Origin: Polyangiaceae bacterium
GTDB taxonomy: Bacteria > Myxococcota_A > Polyangia > Polyangiales > Polyangiaceae
Assembly: GCA_029261965.1 (NCBI GenBank)
Contig: JAJDAH010000105.1
Coordinates: 45,293 to 109,292, forward strand
DNA length: 64,000 nt
Reading direction: 5' to 3'
A program made the position numbers and the translations under genes. Positions 35,108 to 43,894 of the stretch are shown here, piece by piece. The notes beneath the pieces were generated by a model, which searched no databases, was not told the origin of the DNA, and worked only from the letters and a program-made list of their open reading frames with translations. The first letter of the stretch is position 1. Each line of letters opens with the position of its first letter.

Positions 35108-36051
35108 CTACCGGAAAAAACCTCGGTCGCCAGCGCTTTCACAGCCGCAGAAACGGCTTCGTCGCTCGTTCGAGAAGGCTTCCAGCCGAGGGCCGCGAGC
35201 TTGCTTCCGTCCATCCGGGACTGTGGGACGTCCCCCGGCCAACCGCGATCGCCTCCGGTGTAGCGGATGGTCGCGTTGGGATTCGGGGAATGCGCGATGC
35301 AGAGCTCCGCGATGCGGCGGACCGAGGTGAAGTCGGGCGGAGCGAGGTTGTAGACGTTGAGCCGATCGCTCGCGTGCTCGAGCCCGAAGAGGATCCCGTC
35401 GACACAGTCGTCGACGAAGATGTACGGCTTTGCCTGGGTGCCATCCCCGAGGACTTCTAGCTCGTCGGGCGTTTTCGCGAGCTTGTTCAAGAAATCGAGC
35501 GCCGCTCCGTGCGTGCCGCGCGGGCCGACGATGTTTCCGAAGCGAAATATCCAAGCCTGCAGATCGAAGCACTCGGCGTACGCGCTGATGAGCGCTTCTC
35601 CAGCGTATTTGCTTGCGCCGTACAGGGAGATCGGAAGCTTGCCGAGATCGCCTTCGGCGCATACCTCGTCGGTATCGCCGTACATCGTTCCGGAAGACGA
35701 GAAAACGAGTTTCCGCAGGCCGTTCCGGCGCATGGCTTCGACGACGTTCCACGTGGCGATCGTGCCCTGCTCGAGATCGAGTCGTGGATTGTCGAGTCCC
35801 CATCTCGCTTCCGGGTTGGCGGCGAGGTGGAAAACCACGTCGTGACCGGCGACGGATGACTCGAGAGGCGCAAGCTCACGGGCGTCGCCCTCGACGAGTG
35901 TCGCTCTACCGGAGGCGAGGTGCCCGGCGATGAAGGCGCGCTTGCCGATCGAGAGATCGTCGAAGACCGTCACCTCGCCGACGTCCACCAGACGGTCGAC
36001 GAGGTGGCTTCCGATGAATCCTGCTCCCCCTACGACGAAGAATCTGCTCAC
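35104..36051 (-). CDS. NAD-dependent sugar-nucleotide epimerase/dehydratase
   Basis: This 315-residue extended SDR has GGAGFIG at residues 8-14, a Ser in SSSGTMYG and the catalytic YGASK (YxxxK). It aligns by eye with UDP-glucose 4-epimerase and GDP-heptose/mannose 4,6-dehydratase relatives. Its place between gmhA and hddC makes GDP-heptose a likely substrate, but this is inference. Confidence 0.88.
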   Translation of the reverse strand: MSRFFVVGGAGFIGSHLVDRLVDVGEVTVFDDLSIGKRAFIAGHLASGRATLVEGDARELAPLESSVAGHDVVFHLAANPEARWGLDNPRLDLEQGTIATWNVVEAMRRNGLRKLVFSSSGTMYGDTDEVCAEGDLGKLPISLYGASKYAGEALISAYAECFDLQAWIFRFGNIVGPRGTHGAALDFLNKLAKTPDELEVLGDGTQAKPYIFVDDCVDGILFGLEHASDRLNVYNLAPPDFTSVRRIAELCIAHSPNPNATIRYTGGDRGWPGDVPQSRMDGSKLAALGWKPSRTSDEAVSAAVKALATEVFSGR

Positions 36052-36067
36052 GTGGGCCTCTGGAGCC

Positions 36068-36664
36068 TCACTTCACGCTCTCCCACTTCATAGCGTTCTT
36101 CTGGAGCGACGGGTGGGAAACGAGCAGGTGCCACACGACGGCTTGAAACGCTTCGGTGTGCGGAGTAACTGCCTCGTCGTTTACGCTTGGGATGACGATG
36201 CACTCGTCGGCGACTTTCGCGGTGTAGCCACCGTCGCGACCGACCACCCCGGCGATCTTCGCACCCACCCGTTGCGCGAGCTCGAGCGCTCGAACGATAT
36301 TGGGGCTGACGTTCTTCTCCAGGTTGCCGCCGCCGACGCTAAAGACGAAAACCAGGTCGCGGTCGGCGAGGCGGCTGGTCTCCAGCCATTTCGAGAATGT
36401 CGTGTCCCATCCGTCGTCGTTCACCCGTGCGGTGAGCTCGCTCACGTTGTCCGTCGGCGCGTAGGCTTCGATTCCGCAGATCTTCCTGAAGTCGTTGACG
36501 GCATGCGAAGCGTTGCCGGCGCTTCCTCCGACGCCGAGAACGAACAGTCTCCCCCCATCGCTACGTACGCGTTCGAGCAGCGCGACCATGCGATCCATCG
36601 CCCCGGCGTCGAGCTTGTCGGCGATCAGCGCCGTTTCATCGAGGTACTGCTTCGAATACGTCAA
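36068..36664 (-). CDS. gmhA: Phosphoheptose isomerase GmhA-like (SIS)
   Basis: This 198-residue SIS-domain isomerase converts sedoheptulose-7-phosphate to D-glycero-D-manno-heptose-7-phosphate. Signatures are FVLGVGGSAGNASHAVNDF, FVFSVGGGNLEKN and the C-terminal EAFQAVVWHLLVSHP. The TTG at 36664 was chosen because GAGGGG lies 7 bases upstream and the length is typical. GTG 36688 lacks a ribosome site. It is the first gene of the heptose operon, with the hairpin array 100 bases upstream. Confidence 0.87.
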   Translation of the reverse strand: MTYSKQYLDETALIADKLDAGAMDRMVALLERVRSDGGRLFVLGVGGSAGNASHAVNDFRKICGIEAYAPTDNVSELTARVNDDGWDTTFSKWLETSRLADRDLVFVFSVGGGNLEKNVSPNIVRALELAQRVGAKIAGVVGRDGGYTAKVADECIVIPSVNDEAVTPHTEAFQAVVWHLLVSHPSLQKNAMKWESVK

Positions 36665-36770
36665 CGCCGAGCCCCTCGAGCCGTGCACGGTGCTACGTAA
36701 GTCGGCCGGGGGCGGCAAGCCGTGGGGACCTTCCGGCCGAGGGCCAGCGCCTCGAACGGCGCGCGAGCAC

Positions 36771-36816
36771 AAAAAAACAGCGGCCAGGAGCTGAGGGGGG
36801 ACGCTCCTGACCGCTG
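36771..36816 (-). terminator. Intrinsic terminator with C-rich loop
   Basis: Read on the minus strand: a 14-bp stem (arms 36803-36816 and 36778-36791, one U-G wobble), the loop GUCCCCCCUCA and then seven T. This is a strong Rho-independent terminator. It stands about 107 bases before the gmhA start, so it either ends transcripts from the upstream membrane-protein gene, ends a small RNA, or attenuates the heptose operon. Confidence 0.8.
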
Positions 36817-36824
36817 GAAAAAGT

Positions 36825-36970
36825 CAGCGGCCAAAGGCTGAGGGGGGGCGCCTTCGACCGCTGGAAGAACTCAGCAGCCAGATCAGAGAGGGACCTCGCT
36901 GACCGCCGAATGACCGAATTTTCAAAGAGGGCGGCAGTACCCGGGTGAGGGGGGGGCCACAGGTACTGCC
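36825..36970 (-). repeat. Further hairpins with C-rich loops
   Basis: Two more copies of a 47-bp unit follow the terminator at 36825 and 36872, each folding into a hairpin. A fourth hairpin, with a 9-bp stem GGCAGTACC/GGTACTGCC, lies at 36933-36970. As minus-strand RNA the loops all display CCCUC or CCCCCCUC. Copies one to three pair fully on the minus strand by G-U wobbles; on the plus strand the same positions are C-A mismatches. The remaining 36971-37092 holds nothing recognised. Confidence 0.8.
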
Positions 36971-37092
36971 TACCGTCCCCACTGCACACCGCGTTCCATC
37001 CGGGGCCTGGCCGGTTTCGATTGGTTGCGCAGACGCTCGAGCAGGGAGGCTTTCAAATTTGAAAATCAGCCCTTCGTTTCCGAAACCCGCGG

Positions 37093-38724
37093 TCATAGAT
37101 GCGGCGCCTCGTTCGGCCGGGCCGGCGGCACCTTCGTGTCCCTTCTGTAGAGCCACCAGGTCCCCTCGTTGGCCACTAGCTGCACACTCGGGTCGCTCCG
37201 AAACAGGTAGGCGGGCGACCGCCGGTGTCGGACCAGAAACTCGTCGAACCACGTGCCGTGCTTTTCGACTCGGAACCGCTGCGGCGACCATTCCCAGCGA
37301 TCGGAGGTCGGGGGCGGCACGTTCGGGTCGTTCAATCGATACCGAATCGGGCTGTGGTTCCAGCCGATGAAGTGGAAGCTGAGCCAACCGCCCTTTTCGG
37401 CCTGAACCCACGCCGGCAGATGAATGTAGGGCGTGTTTCTCTTCGACGAGCCCGTGTGATCGAAGACGAGATACATGAGCTTGGGGGCGCGCACGATGTG
37501 CTCTTTGACCGCGACGAAGTCGCGGGTGGTGGCGTCGAAGGCGTGCCATTGGCGGGCGATGAAAAAGCCCATCTCGCCGGTGACGAACGCAATCGCCGCC
37601 ACTGCCGGCAACTTGAGCCACCACTGTTTGGGAAGGTCTGGCATCACCGCGAGCCCAATGAAGACCGCGGTCGTTATTTCTCGAGGGTAGACGTACCACC
37701 ACAGACCGATACGCATCGGCAACGTGAGGTACGTCACGAGATAGCCTGCAGCGAGCACTAGCGGGAGAAGGGTGACGGCGAAGCCCCAAAAGAGCTCGCG
37801 GCCTGTGCGTCGTCGGTGCCGATCCTGCCAGAAAAACATCGTCGTGCAGACGACGAGCAGCACGATGAACGCGCCCTCCATCCGCGACACGATTTCCGCC
37901 TCTTCGACGCCGGCCTTCGCAAAGAAAACGTTGAACAGATGCTGTGGGATCTCGGCGACTCGCTCCGGCGCGAAACCGATTTTGGTCTCCGCTGCCAGGT
38001 CCTGCTGCCGCACCAAGCGCCAGACTGCGAACACCATGATCGAAGGGACGAGAGGCAATAGCACCGGTTTGAGCCGGCGGGTCGCTGGGTAGACGATCAC
38101 GGCGGCTCCCACGACCGAAAGGAGTGCGAACGGGAACCTGTAGATGTGTGTGAAAAACACAGCGAGCAGCGTCAGCGCCAGGCCGATGCTTCGCGATCGG
38201 CTGGGTCGGTCGACCAACAATAGAGTGAACCCTACGGCCATGGCGAAAAGGCCGATGGCCCCCATGAAATTGAGGAAGCCCCAGTGGGTGAGGTTGCCCC
38301 AGGCGAGGCCGAGTCCCATGAGCCCGAGCAGGGGGCTCTTCTTCATGCCGTGAAACAGCACCGCGAGGCCTGTCGGTAACAGAAGCAGCATCACGAACGC
38401 GGTCGCCTTCGTCGCCCAAGCGATCGGCATGACCATCGAGAACAGGACGCCCAGGGCGTACATCGACACGTATGGGACCTCGATCGGATGCAGGGTGAAC
38501 TGCTCTTCGAAGTGCCAGGCGGGATCGAAGTAGTGCCGAAGGATCGAAGTCTGTGCGCCGTGGAATGGGAGATCGGTGATCGGTGGATACGTCGTGACGA
38601 AAAACGGGTATCCGAGCGTGTAGCCCACGGCCACGAGTGCGACGACGACGGTGAGCGCGTCGAGAGGCCGACGACGCGCCTGGGCGAGCAGCCCAGTCGC
38701 CGCGCTGCGTAGCCGTGTGAACAT
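37093..38724 (-). CDS. Multipass membrane protein, GT-C-like
   Basis: This 543-residue protein has about eleven transmembrane segments in the first 400 residues and a soluble C-terminal domain of about 130 residues. The first loop holds TDLPFHGAQ and the acidic region near HFDPAWHFEEQFTLHP, in the position of GT-C catalytic motifs, but the family cannot be named with certainty. It may be a membrane glycosyltransferase for the glycan made by the downstream operon. Confidence 0.75.
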   Translation of the reverse strand: MFTRLRSAATGLLAQARRRPLDALTVVVALVAVGYTLGYPFFVTTYPPITDLPFHGAQTSILRHYFDPAWHFEEQFTLHPIEVPYVSMYALGVLFSMVMPIAWATKATAFVMLLLLPTGLAVLFHGMKKSPLLGLMGLGLAWGNLTHWGFLNFMGAIGLFAMAVGFTLLLVDRPSRSRSIGLALTLLAVFFTHIYRFPFALLSVVGAAVIVYPATRRLKPVLLPLVPSIMVFAVWRLVRQQDLAAETKIGFAPERVAEIPQHLFNVFFAKAGVEEAEIVSRMEGAFIVLLVVCTTMFFWQDRHRRRTGRELFWGFAVTLLPLVLAAGYLVTYLTLPMRIGLWWYVYPREITTAVFIGLAVMPDLPKQWWLKLPAVAAIAFVTGEMGFFIARQWHAFDATTRDFVAVKEHIVRAPKLMYLVFDHTGSSKRNTPYIHLPAWVQAEKGGWLSFHFIGWNHSPIRYRLNDPNVPPPTSDRWEWSPQRFRVEKHGTWFDEFLVRHRRSPAYLFRSDPSVQLVANEGTWWLYRRDTKVPPARPNEAPHL

Positions 38725-38830
38725 CGCGGCGTGGTCTTACCGGGCGAGGCCCGCGCGTGCCAAGCCGGGCGTCGAGAGCGGCTCGACGATTGGGGGCGCA
38801 GCGTCGTACTCTCCCGCTGAAAAGGCTCCG

Positions 38831-39823
38831 ATGTCGCTGAGCGTTACCGACCCGATAGGTCAAGCCCTCGAGCGTGTGCAGCAATTGCTGCTCCGCCCAT
38901 TCGACTTCGGGCGATGGCTACGAATGGGATTTCTGGCCTGGATCGCGACCCTCGGTGAGGGGGGAGGCAGCTCTTTCAACCTGCCTGACTCCACCGGCTC
39001 CGGGTCTGGCGGCGGGACGCCCTTCGACCCAATCACCGACTTCTTTCGGGATCATCCCGAAGCCTCCATCGGGATAGCGATTGCCACGACCGTGGTCATG
39101 CTCGTCGTCGTCCTTGCGCTGACGTGGGTGAACAGTCGGGGCAAATTCATGTTCCTGGACAGCGTGGCCCACGACGCGCCCGTGGCCGGCGAGTCGATGG
39201 TCGTCGGGATCGTCGACCGCTGGAACCGTTTCGCCGAGCTCGGTTGGAGCCTGTTTTGGTTTCGGGTCTGGCTCACGCTCATCGGTCTGAGTGCGTTGGT
39301 CGTTGCGGTTGCCCTCGGGGTCGTCATCGCGCTTCCAGACATCCACGCGAAGTCGTTTGGTGCGTCCGCCACCGGCGGGCTCATCACCGCCGCGATCGTG
39401 TTTCTCCTGTTCATTCTACCGCTCGCGATCGTATCGGCGCTGCTCGACGACTTCGTCGTGCCCACCATGTACAAGAACAACTCCTCGGTGCGAGACGCCT
39501 GGAAGGAGGCACGACAAGGCCTATTTGCCGACCACGCTGGCGAGTTGGTCTTGTTCTACGTTCTGAAGTTCTTCATCGGTATCGGGGTGGCCATCGTGGT
39601 GTTCGTGCTCGTGTGCGCGACGTGTTGCATCGCCGCCCTTCCCTACGTGAATGCTGTGGTCTTGCTTCCGGTTCACGTTTTCTTCCGCTCGTATTCCATC
39701 TACGTGATGCAGCAGCTCGGGCCGGACTGGCAGATCTTTCCGCCGGACGCGCCCGGCGGGGGCCCGCCACCCGCGCAGCATGAGTTCCCGAGCCCCGGGG
39801 CACCACCTTTCGCTGGTGCTTGA
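38831..39823 (+). CDS. Multipass membrane protein, unknown
   Basis: This 330-residue protein has a conserved-looking opening (SVTDPIGQALERVQQLLLRPFDFGRWLRMGFLAWIA), a Gly/Ser-rich loop, then about five long hydrophobic helices, ending in a Pro-rich tail. The layout is similar to DUF7544/GDPD-membrane-domain-like proteins. ATG 38831 was chosen over an upstream frame because the extension is not hydrophobic and lies in the divergent promoter region. The function is unknown. Confidence 0.78.
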   Translation: MSLSVTDPIGQALERVQQLLLRPFDFGRWLRMGFLAWIATLGEGGGSSFNLPDSTGSGSGGGTPFDPITDFFRDHPEASIGIAIATTVVMLVVVLALTWVNSRGKFMFLDSVAHDAPVAGESMVVGIVDRWNRFAELGWSLFWFRVWLTLIGLSALVVAVALGVVIALPDIHAKSFGASATGGLITAAIVFLLFILPLAIVSALLDDFVVPTMYKNNSSVRDAWKEARQGLFADHAGELVLFYVLKFFIGIGVAIVVFVLVCATCCIAALPYVNAVVLLPVHVFFRSYSIYVMQQLGPDWQIFPPDAPGGGPPPAQHEFPSPGAPPFAGA

Positions 39824-39880
39824 AGCGCGCGCACTCGATTGGATTGACGCGATCTTCTCTGGCACCCTCCCCTGCCAAGA

Positions 39881-40795
39881 ATGACGCTTGCTCGCTACGC
39901 CGTACTCGCGGTGCCCGTCCTCGGTCTGATCGAGGCGGTTGCTCACGTGGTATTTTCGCGTAGCCCGCCCGAGCTCGAAGAATGGCGCGAGGCCAGATCC
40001 CTCGTGGGGGAGTTGAAAGAACCGGGGGACTTGCTCGTCGTTGCCCCCCGTTGGGCCGAACCGAACGCGCGTTGGGCGCTCGGCGACCCAATCATGACGC
40101 TTCGAGACGTCGCCAGGCCGGACGAATCCGGATACCCGAGAGCCGTCGAGCTCTCCATCCTCGGTGAACAGGCGCCGGAGCTTCGGGGGTGGAACGTCGT
40201 CAGCGAAAACTCTCGGGGGAAGTTCCGCGCGAGGGTCCTCGAGAACCCGTCGCACGACCAGGTCTTGTTCGATTTCACCGACCACGTGGATCCCCGGCAC
40301 GCCTCGGCTTTCGAGGTGAAAGGCTCCGAAGCCGCCTGCGTGTGGAAAGACAATCTCAAGAGCAAGTCGGGCGGTCTCGGGGGGCACCCGACGTTCCCGC
40401 GAGCACGGTTCGATTGCCCCGGCGGCGAATTTTTTTTCGTCGGTGTCACCGTCATCGACGACCACGAGTACAAGCCGCGCCGCTGTATTTGGGCCCATCC
40501 CGTTTCGGGAGGAAGGCTACGGATCCGCTACGAGCGCGTGCGGCTCGGCGCGGTCATTCGAGGCTACGGCGGAATGCCTTGGTTGCTCGAACGGAGCAAG
40601 TCTGGAGCCCCGGTGCAGATGAACGTCTTGGTGGACGGCCGATCCATCGGATCCTACGAGCACGTCGACGGCGACGGGTGGAAACCGTTCGAGTTCGCGA
40701 CGGGGGCCGCGGATAAAGAGGCGACAGTCGACTTCGAAACCAGCTCCGCCAACGTTGCTCATCGTCACTTCTGCTTCCACGCGGACACTCGATGA
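39881..40795 (+). CDS. Hypothetical membrane-anchored protein
   Basis: This 304-residue protein has one N-terminal hydrophobic helix (ARYAVLAVPVLGLIEAVAHVVF), then an outer domain beginning PPELEEWREARSLVGELKEPGDLLVVAPRW. A beta-rich C-terminal half ends in GSYEHVDGDGWKPFEFATG, resembling a jelly-roll sugar-binding module. Its stop overlaps the GT39 start by 4 bases, so the two are translationally coupled and probably act together. Confidence 0.75.
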   Translation: MTLARYAVLAVPVLGLIEAVAHVVFSRSPPELEEWREARSLVGELKEPGDLLVVAPRWAEPNARWALGDPIMTLRDVARPDESGYPRAVELSILGEQAPELRGWNVVSENSRGKFRARVLENPSHDQVLFDFTDHVDPRHASAFEVKGSEAACVWKDNLKSKSGGLGGHPTFPRARFDCPGGEFFFVGVTVIDDHEYKPRRCIWAHPVSGGRLRIRYERVRLGAVIRGYGGMPWLLERSKSGAPVQMNVLVDGRSIGSYEHVDGDGWKPFEFATGAADKEATVDFETSSANVAHRHFCFHADTR

Positions 40796-42498
40796 AGCGC
40801 ACGGGCCACCTCGTCGATCTCGCGCTGGGCCTGTTGCTCGGCGTGAGTTACGTCGTCCTCCTCGTCTCCACGGTCGAGTCGCTCGGCTATGCGCGCGACG
40901 AGGGGTTCTATTTCCAGGCGGCGCGGGCGTACGGTGGTTGGTTCGACCTACTGTTCGCCGATCCCGACGCGGCCTTGACGCGCGCTTCGGTCGACAGGGC
41001 CTGGGTGACCAACAGTGAGCACCCCGCGTTCATCAAGTCGCTTTTCGCGCTTTCACACAAGATGTTGCACGTCGAATGGAAGGTGTTCGAGGAGGCCGGC
41101 ACGGCATACCGGTTTCCCGGAATGGTGCTCAGCGGGATGGCGGTGACTGTCACGCACTTGTGGGGCGCGCGCGCCATCGGTCGCCTCGCCGGTGTGGTCG
41201 CCGCACTTCTGTTCGCGATGTTGCCGCGGGTTTTCTACCACGCGCACCTCGACTGTTTCGACATGCCCGTGCTCGCGATGTGGCTCGTCGTGGCCTATGC
41301 GTACTGGCGGAGTCTCGAGCCCGGAAGCATCCTTTGGGCGATCGCCGCCGGACTGCTCTACGGGCTGTTGCTCAACACCAAGCACAACGCGTGGCTGCTG
41401 CCGCCGGCCATCGTCGTGCACGTCGTGCTATCGCGGGGGACGGCAATCTGGCGCGACTTCAAACGGGGCCGCGTGCGCGTCCCGCTGGCGCTCTTCACCA
41501 TGGCCACCCTCGGGCCGCTGGTGTTCTATGCGACCTGGCCGTGGATTTGGCACGACACCGGGGCTCGGTTAGCCAAGTACGTGAGCTTTCACGTCGGGCA
41601 CGTGTACTACAACATGGAGTTCCTCGGGCAGACGTACTTCGAGGCGCCGATGCCGCTCGGTTACGCGTGGCTCATGACTTTCGGCACGGTACCGGCGATC
41701 ACGCTGACATTATTTGTCATCGGGCTGGCGATTTGGGCGTGGCCTCGGGGCGGTCAAAAACTCTTTCGCCGCCTCTATTCGCCGGCTCCGAAAACCTCGG
41801 TCGAGGCGAGTTTGCCGGCTAGCGATGCTCGCCCGCTGGCCTCGCAGCCCGAACTCCTTTGGCTCCTGTGTATCGCCGTCAGCTATGCACCATGGCTTTC
41901 GCCGTCGACGCCGATTTTTGGAGGCACGAAACACTGGCTGACGGCGTACCCCTTCATGTGCCTGTTTGCGGCCAGCGGATTCGTTTGGGTTCTCGGCCGC
42001 ATCCGCCTACTCGTGCCGGCGGCGGTACGTGGGTTCGGGGTGGCGGAAGTGGGGCTCCTTTCGAGCGTCATCGTCGCGCCCATCCTGATCACACTCGAGT
42101 CGCACCCATGGGGTCTGACCGCGTACACGCCGGCTGTCGGCGGTGCGCCGGGCGCCGCGACGCTGGGGCTGAACCGCGGATTCTGGGGCTACACCACGGG
42201 CGCGGTGCAGGGAGTGCTCAACGAAACCGCTCCCAAACGAGCGAGCGTTTTTCTCCACGACACCGCGCAGCAGAGTTGGGCGATGATGGTGCGCGACGGT
42301 CGCGTGAGAAAAGATCTGCGAGGAGTCGGATCGGTTCATGGCTCCACGATGGCGCTCTATCACCACGAGCAGCACATGTCGCGCGTCGAGTACCAGATCT
42401 GGATGGACTACGGCACCGTCGCGCCGAAACACGTGGGCACGCACGACGGTGTCCCCGTCGTCATGGTGTACTCGCGACCCGAGAAACCCGCGCGGTGA
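40792..42498 (+). CDS. GT39/ArnT-type membrane glycosyltransferase
   Basis: This 568-residue polytopic GT-C enzyme has the first-loop acidic motif YARDEGFYFQAARAYGGW, the second-loop TNSEHPAFIKSLFA, RFPGMVLSG and the HLDCFDMPV segment, all as in PMT_2-type transferases. It transfers a sugar from a polyprenyl-phosphate donor at the outer face of the membrane. The C-terminal 80 residues are soluble. It is coupled to the preceding putative sugar-binding protein. Confidence 0.87.
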   Translation: MKRTGHLVDLALGLLLGVSYVVLLVSTVESLGYARDEGFYFQAARAYGGWFDLLFADPDAALTRASVDRAWVTNSEHPAFIKSLFALSHKMLHVEWKVFEEAGTAYRFPGMVLSGMAVTVTHLWGARAIGRLAGVVAALLFAMLPRVFYHAHLDCFDMPVLAMWLVVAYAYWRSLEPGSILWAIAAGLLYGLLLNTKHNAWLLPPAIVVHVVLSRGTAIWRDFKRGRVRVPLALFTMATLGPLVFYATWPWIWHDTGARLAKYVSFHVGHVYYNMEFLGQTYFEAPMPLGYAWLMTFGTVPAITLTLFVIGLAIWAWPRGGQKLFRRLYSPAPKTSVEASLPASDARPLASQPELLWLLCIAVSYAPWLSPSTPIFGGTKHWLTAYPFMCLFAASGFVWVLGRIRLLVPAAVRGFGVAEVGLLSSVIVAPILITLESHPWGLTAYTPAVGGAPGAATLGLNRGFWGYTTGAVQGVLNETAPKRASVFLHDTAQQSWAMMVRDGRVRKDLRGVGSVHGSTMALYHHEQHMSRVEYQIWMDYGTVAPKHVGTHDGVPVVMVYSRPEKPAR

Positions 42499-42502
42499 CG
42501 TG

Positions 42503-43894
42503 TCAGCGGGCGAAGACCTCGGCTCGACCGGCCAGAAGTAGAATGGGGACGAGGGCCGACGGTGACGCCAGCACCGATTCGATCGCTGGTGCATGCATTT
42601 CGATCTCCGCCGTGAGCGGCTCCGGAAGCAGCGCGGCGAGCTCGGAGACCCGGTTCTGGAGGTGAGCGGGGGCCCCGGCGGCGTCGATGGGCAGCCGGAT
42701 TCGCGCGGAATTTTCGATGGCCCGGGTCCATTCGTCCACCGACAGCGCGGCCATGCGCTCGGGTTGTCCGGGCACGAGTGTCAAGCGAGTCAGCCGTAGC
42801 CTCGATTCGGTAGGATCGTATTTGGCCCCGGCGCGCAGCGACACCGATCCGCAGAGCGAGCCCTCGAACTCGATGTCGAGCACGATGGGCGCCGGGCCCT
42901 TCGCCCCACGAGCAGTGACCTTCGAGATTTTCGCCCCGTCGACTTCGACGGCGTTCAAGCTCCGCGTCAGATCGGCCCCGACCGCGCTCCAGGCGATTCG
43001 AATCGGTACCTGCACGCGGGTCTCTCCGAGCTCCGCGGCGTGAGCGAGGGGCGGCAGGCCGCTCGGCTTCGGGTCGTTCTTGGCGTCACATGAATCGTCG
43101 ACTTCGACGTCGAGCTCCGCACCGACAGGCAAGCGTAGCATGCCATCTTCGACCCTTGCGGTTCCTTGCACGAGCCGGCGAGGTTTTGCGCGGAGACAAG
43201 TCGTGGCTCCGAGCGATACTGGCACGTGAAGAAACTTCCAGGCCTCCCGAACATAGCTGTCCAGTCGCGGCGCGTCGCGATCGATTCGTGAACGGATCGC
43301 GGCCATCTGCTCTCCGCCGATGCGTCTCAGATCCGGCGTTGCGTCGTACACCGCGATCACGCAGCCCGTGGTGATGCCGAGCGCGGCCCGACTCTTGCCG
43401 ATGCGATAGTCCGGGCTGAGCTTCCACGGCACGCTGACCTCGGCGACGAGCTTCGGGGCGCATCGCCCGTAGGTTGGGCAGAACGGCCCGATGGGCTTGC
43501 ATACCTCGATCCGCGCGTTGACTTCGGTCGACACCACGACGCGGTTCTTGACGACTCTGACTCCGAATCCTCGTCGGCGCACCGTGTAGGTTGCCTCGCC
43601 TGGGCTTCCGACGGGTTTTCGCCGCGCGGTGGCTAGTACGACCGGGACCCTCTTTCCGAGCTCTCTCTGAATCAGCTCGACGTCGACAGAAGCGCCGACC
43701 ACGAGTTTCGACGTGGGTGTCGGCACCTCGTTCGGGGGCGGAAGCTCGGGTGTCTCGTCGACGAGCCGGTAGCACTCGCCACCGGCTCCAATTCGAGGTG
43801 TGCTCGTCGGGTCAGCGGGTCGTGGACCGCAGGCGATGAGCGCCGCCGCTGCCAGGGGGGTGCAAATGGCGACGAGTGTGGGCCCTTTCATCAT
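42503..43894 (-). CDS. DUF4403-type lipoprotein
   Basis: This 463-residue lipoprotein has the signal MMKGPTLVAICTPLAAAALIAC (lipidated Cys 22). The SKLVVGASVDVELIQRELGKRVP region and the repeated beta/alpha layout with VQVPIRIAWSAVG match the DUF4403 (BPI/TULIP-like) pattern. Such folds bind lipids, but the role is unknown. Its start overlaps the moaA stop by 4 bases, which is odd for an unrelated lipoprotein and suggests co-transcription. Confidence 0.82.
   Translation of the reverse strand: MMKGPTLVAICTPLAAAALIACGPRPADPTSTPRIGAGGECYRLVDETPELPPPNEVPTPTSKLVVGASVDVELIQRELGKRVPVVLATARRKPVGSPGEATYTVRRRGFGVRVVKNRVVVSTEVNARIEVCKPIGPFCPTYGRCAPKLVAEVSVPWKLSPDYRIGKSRAALGITTGCVIAVYDATPDLRRIGGEQMAAIRSRIDRDAPRLDSYVREAWKFLHVPVSLGATTCLRAKPRRLVQGTARVEDGMLRLPVGAELDVEVDDSCDAKNDPKPSGLPPLAHAAELGETRVQVPIRIAWSAVGADLTRSLNAVEVDGAKISKVTARGAKGPAPIVLDIEFEGSLCGSVSLRAGAKYDPTESRLRLTRLTLVPGQPERMAALSVDEWTRAIENSARIRLPIDAAGAPAHLQNRVSELAALLPEPLTAEIEMHAPAIESVLASPSALVPILLLAGRAEVFAR

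Noticed and set aside
36824..38884. 686-residue frame overlapping the membrane protein
   Set aside because: Arg/Pro-rich shadow of the multipass membrane gene in another frame; it also crosses the hairpin array.
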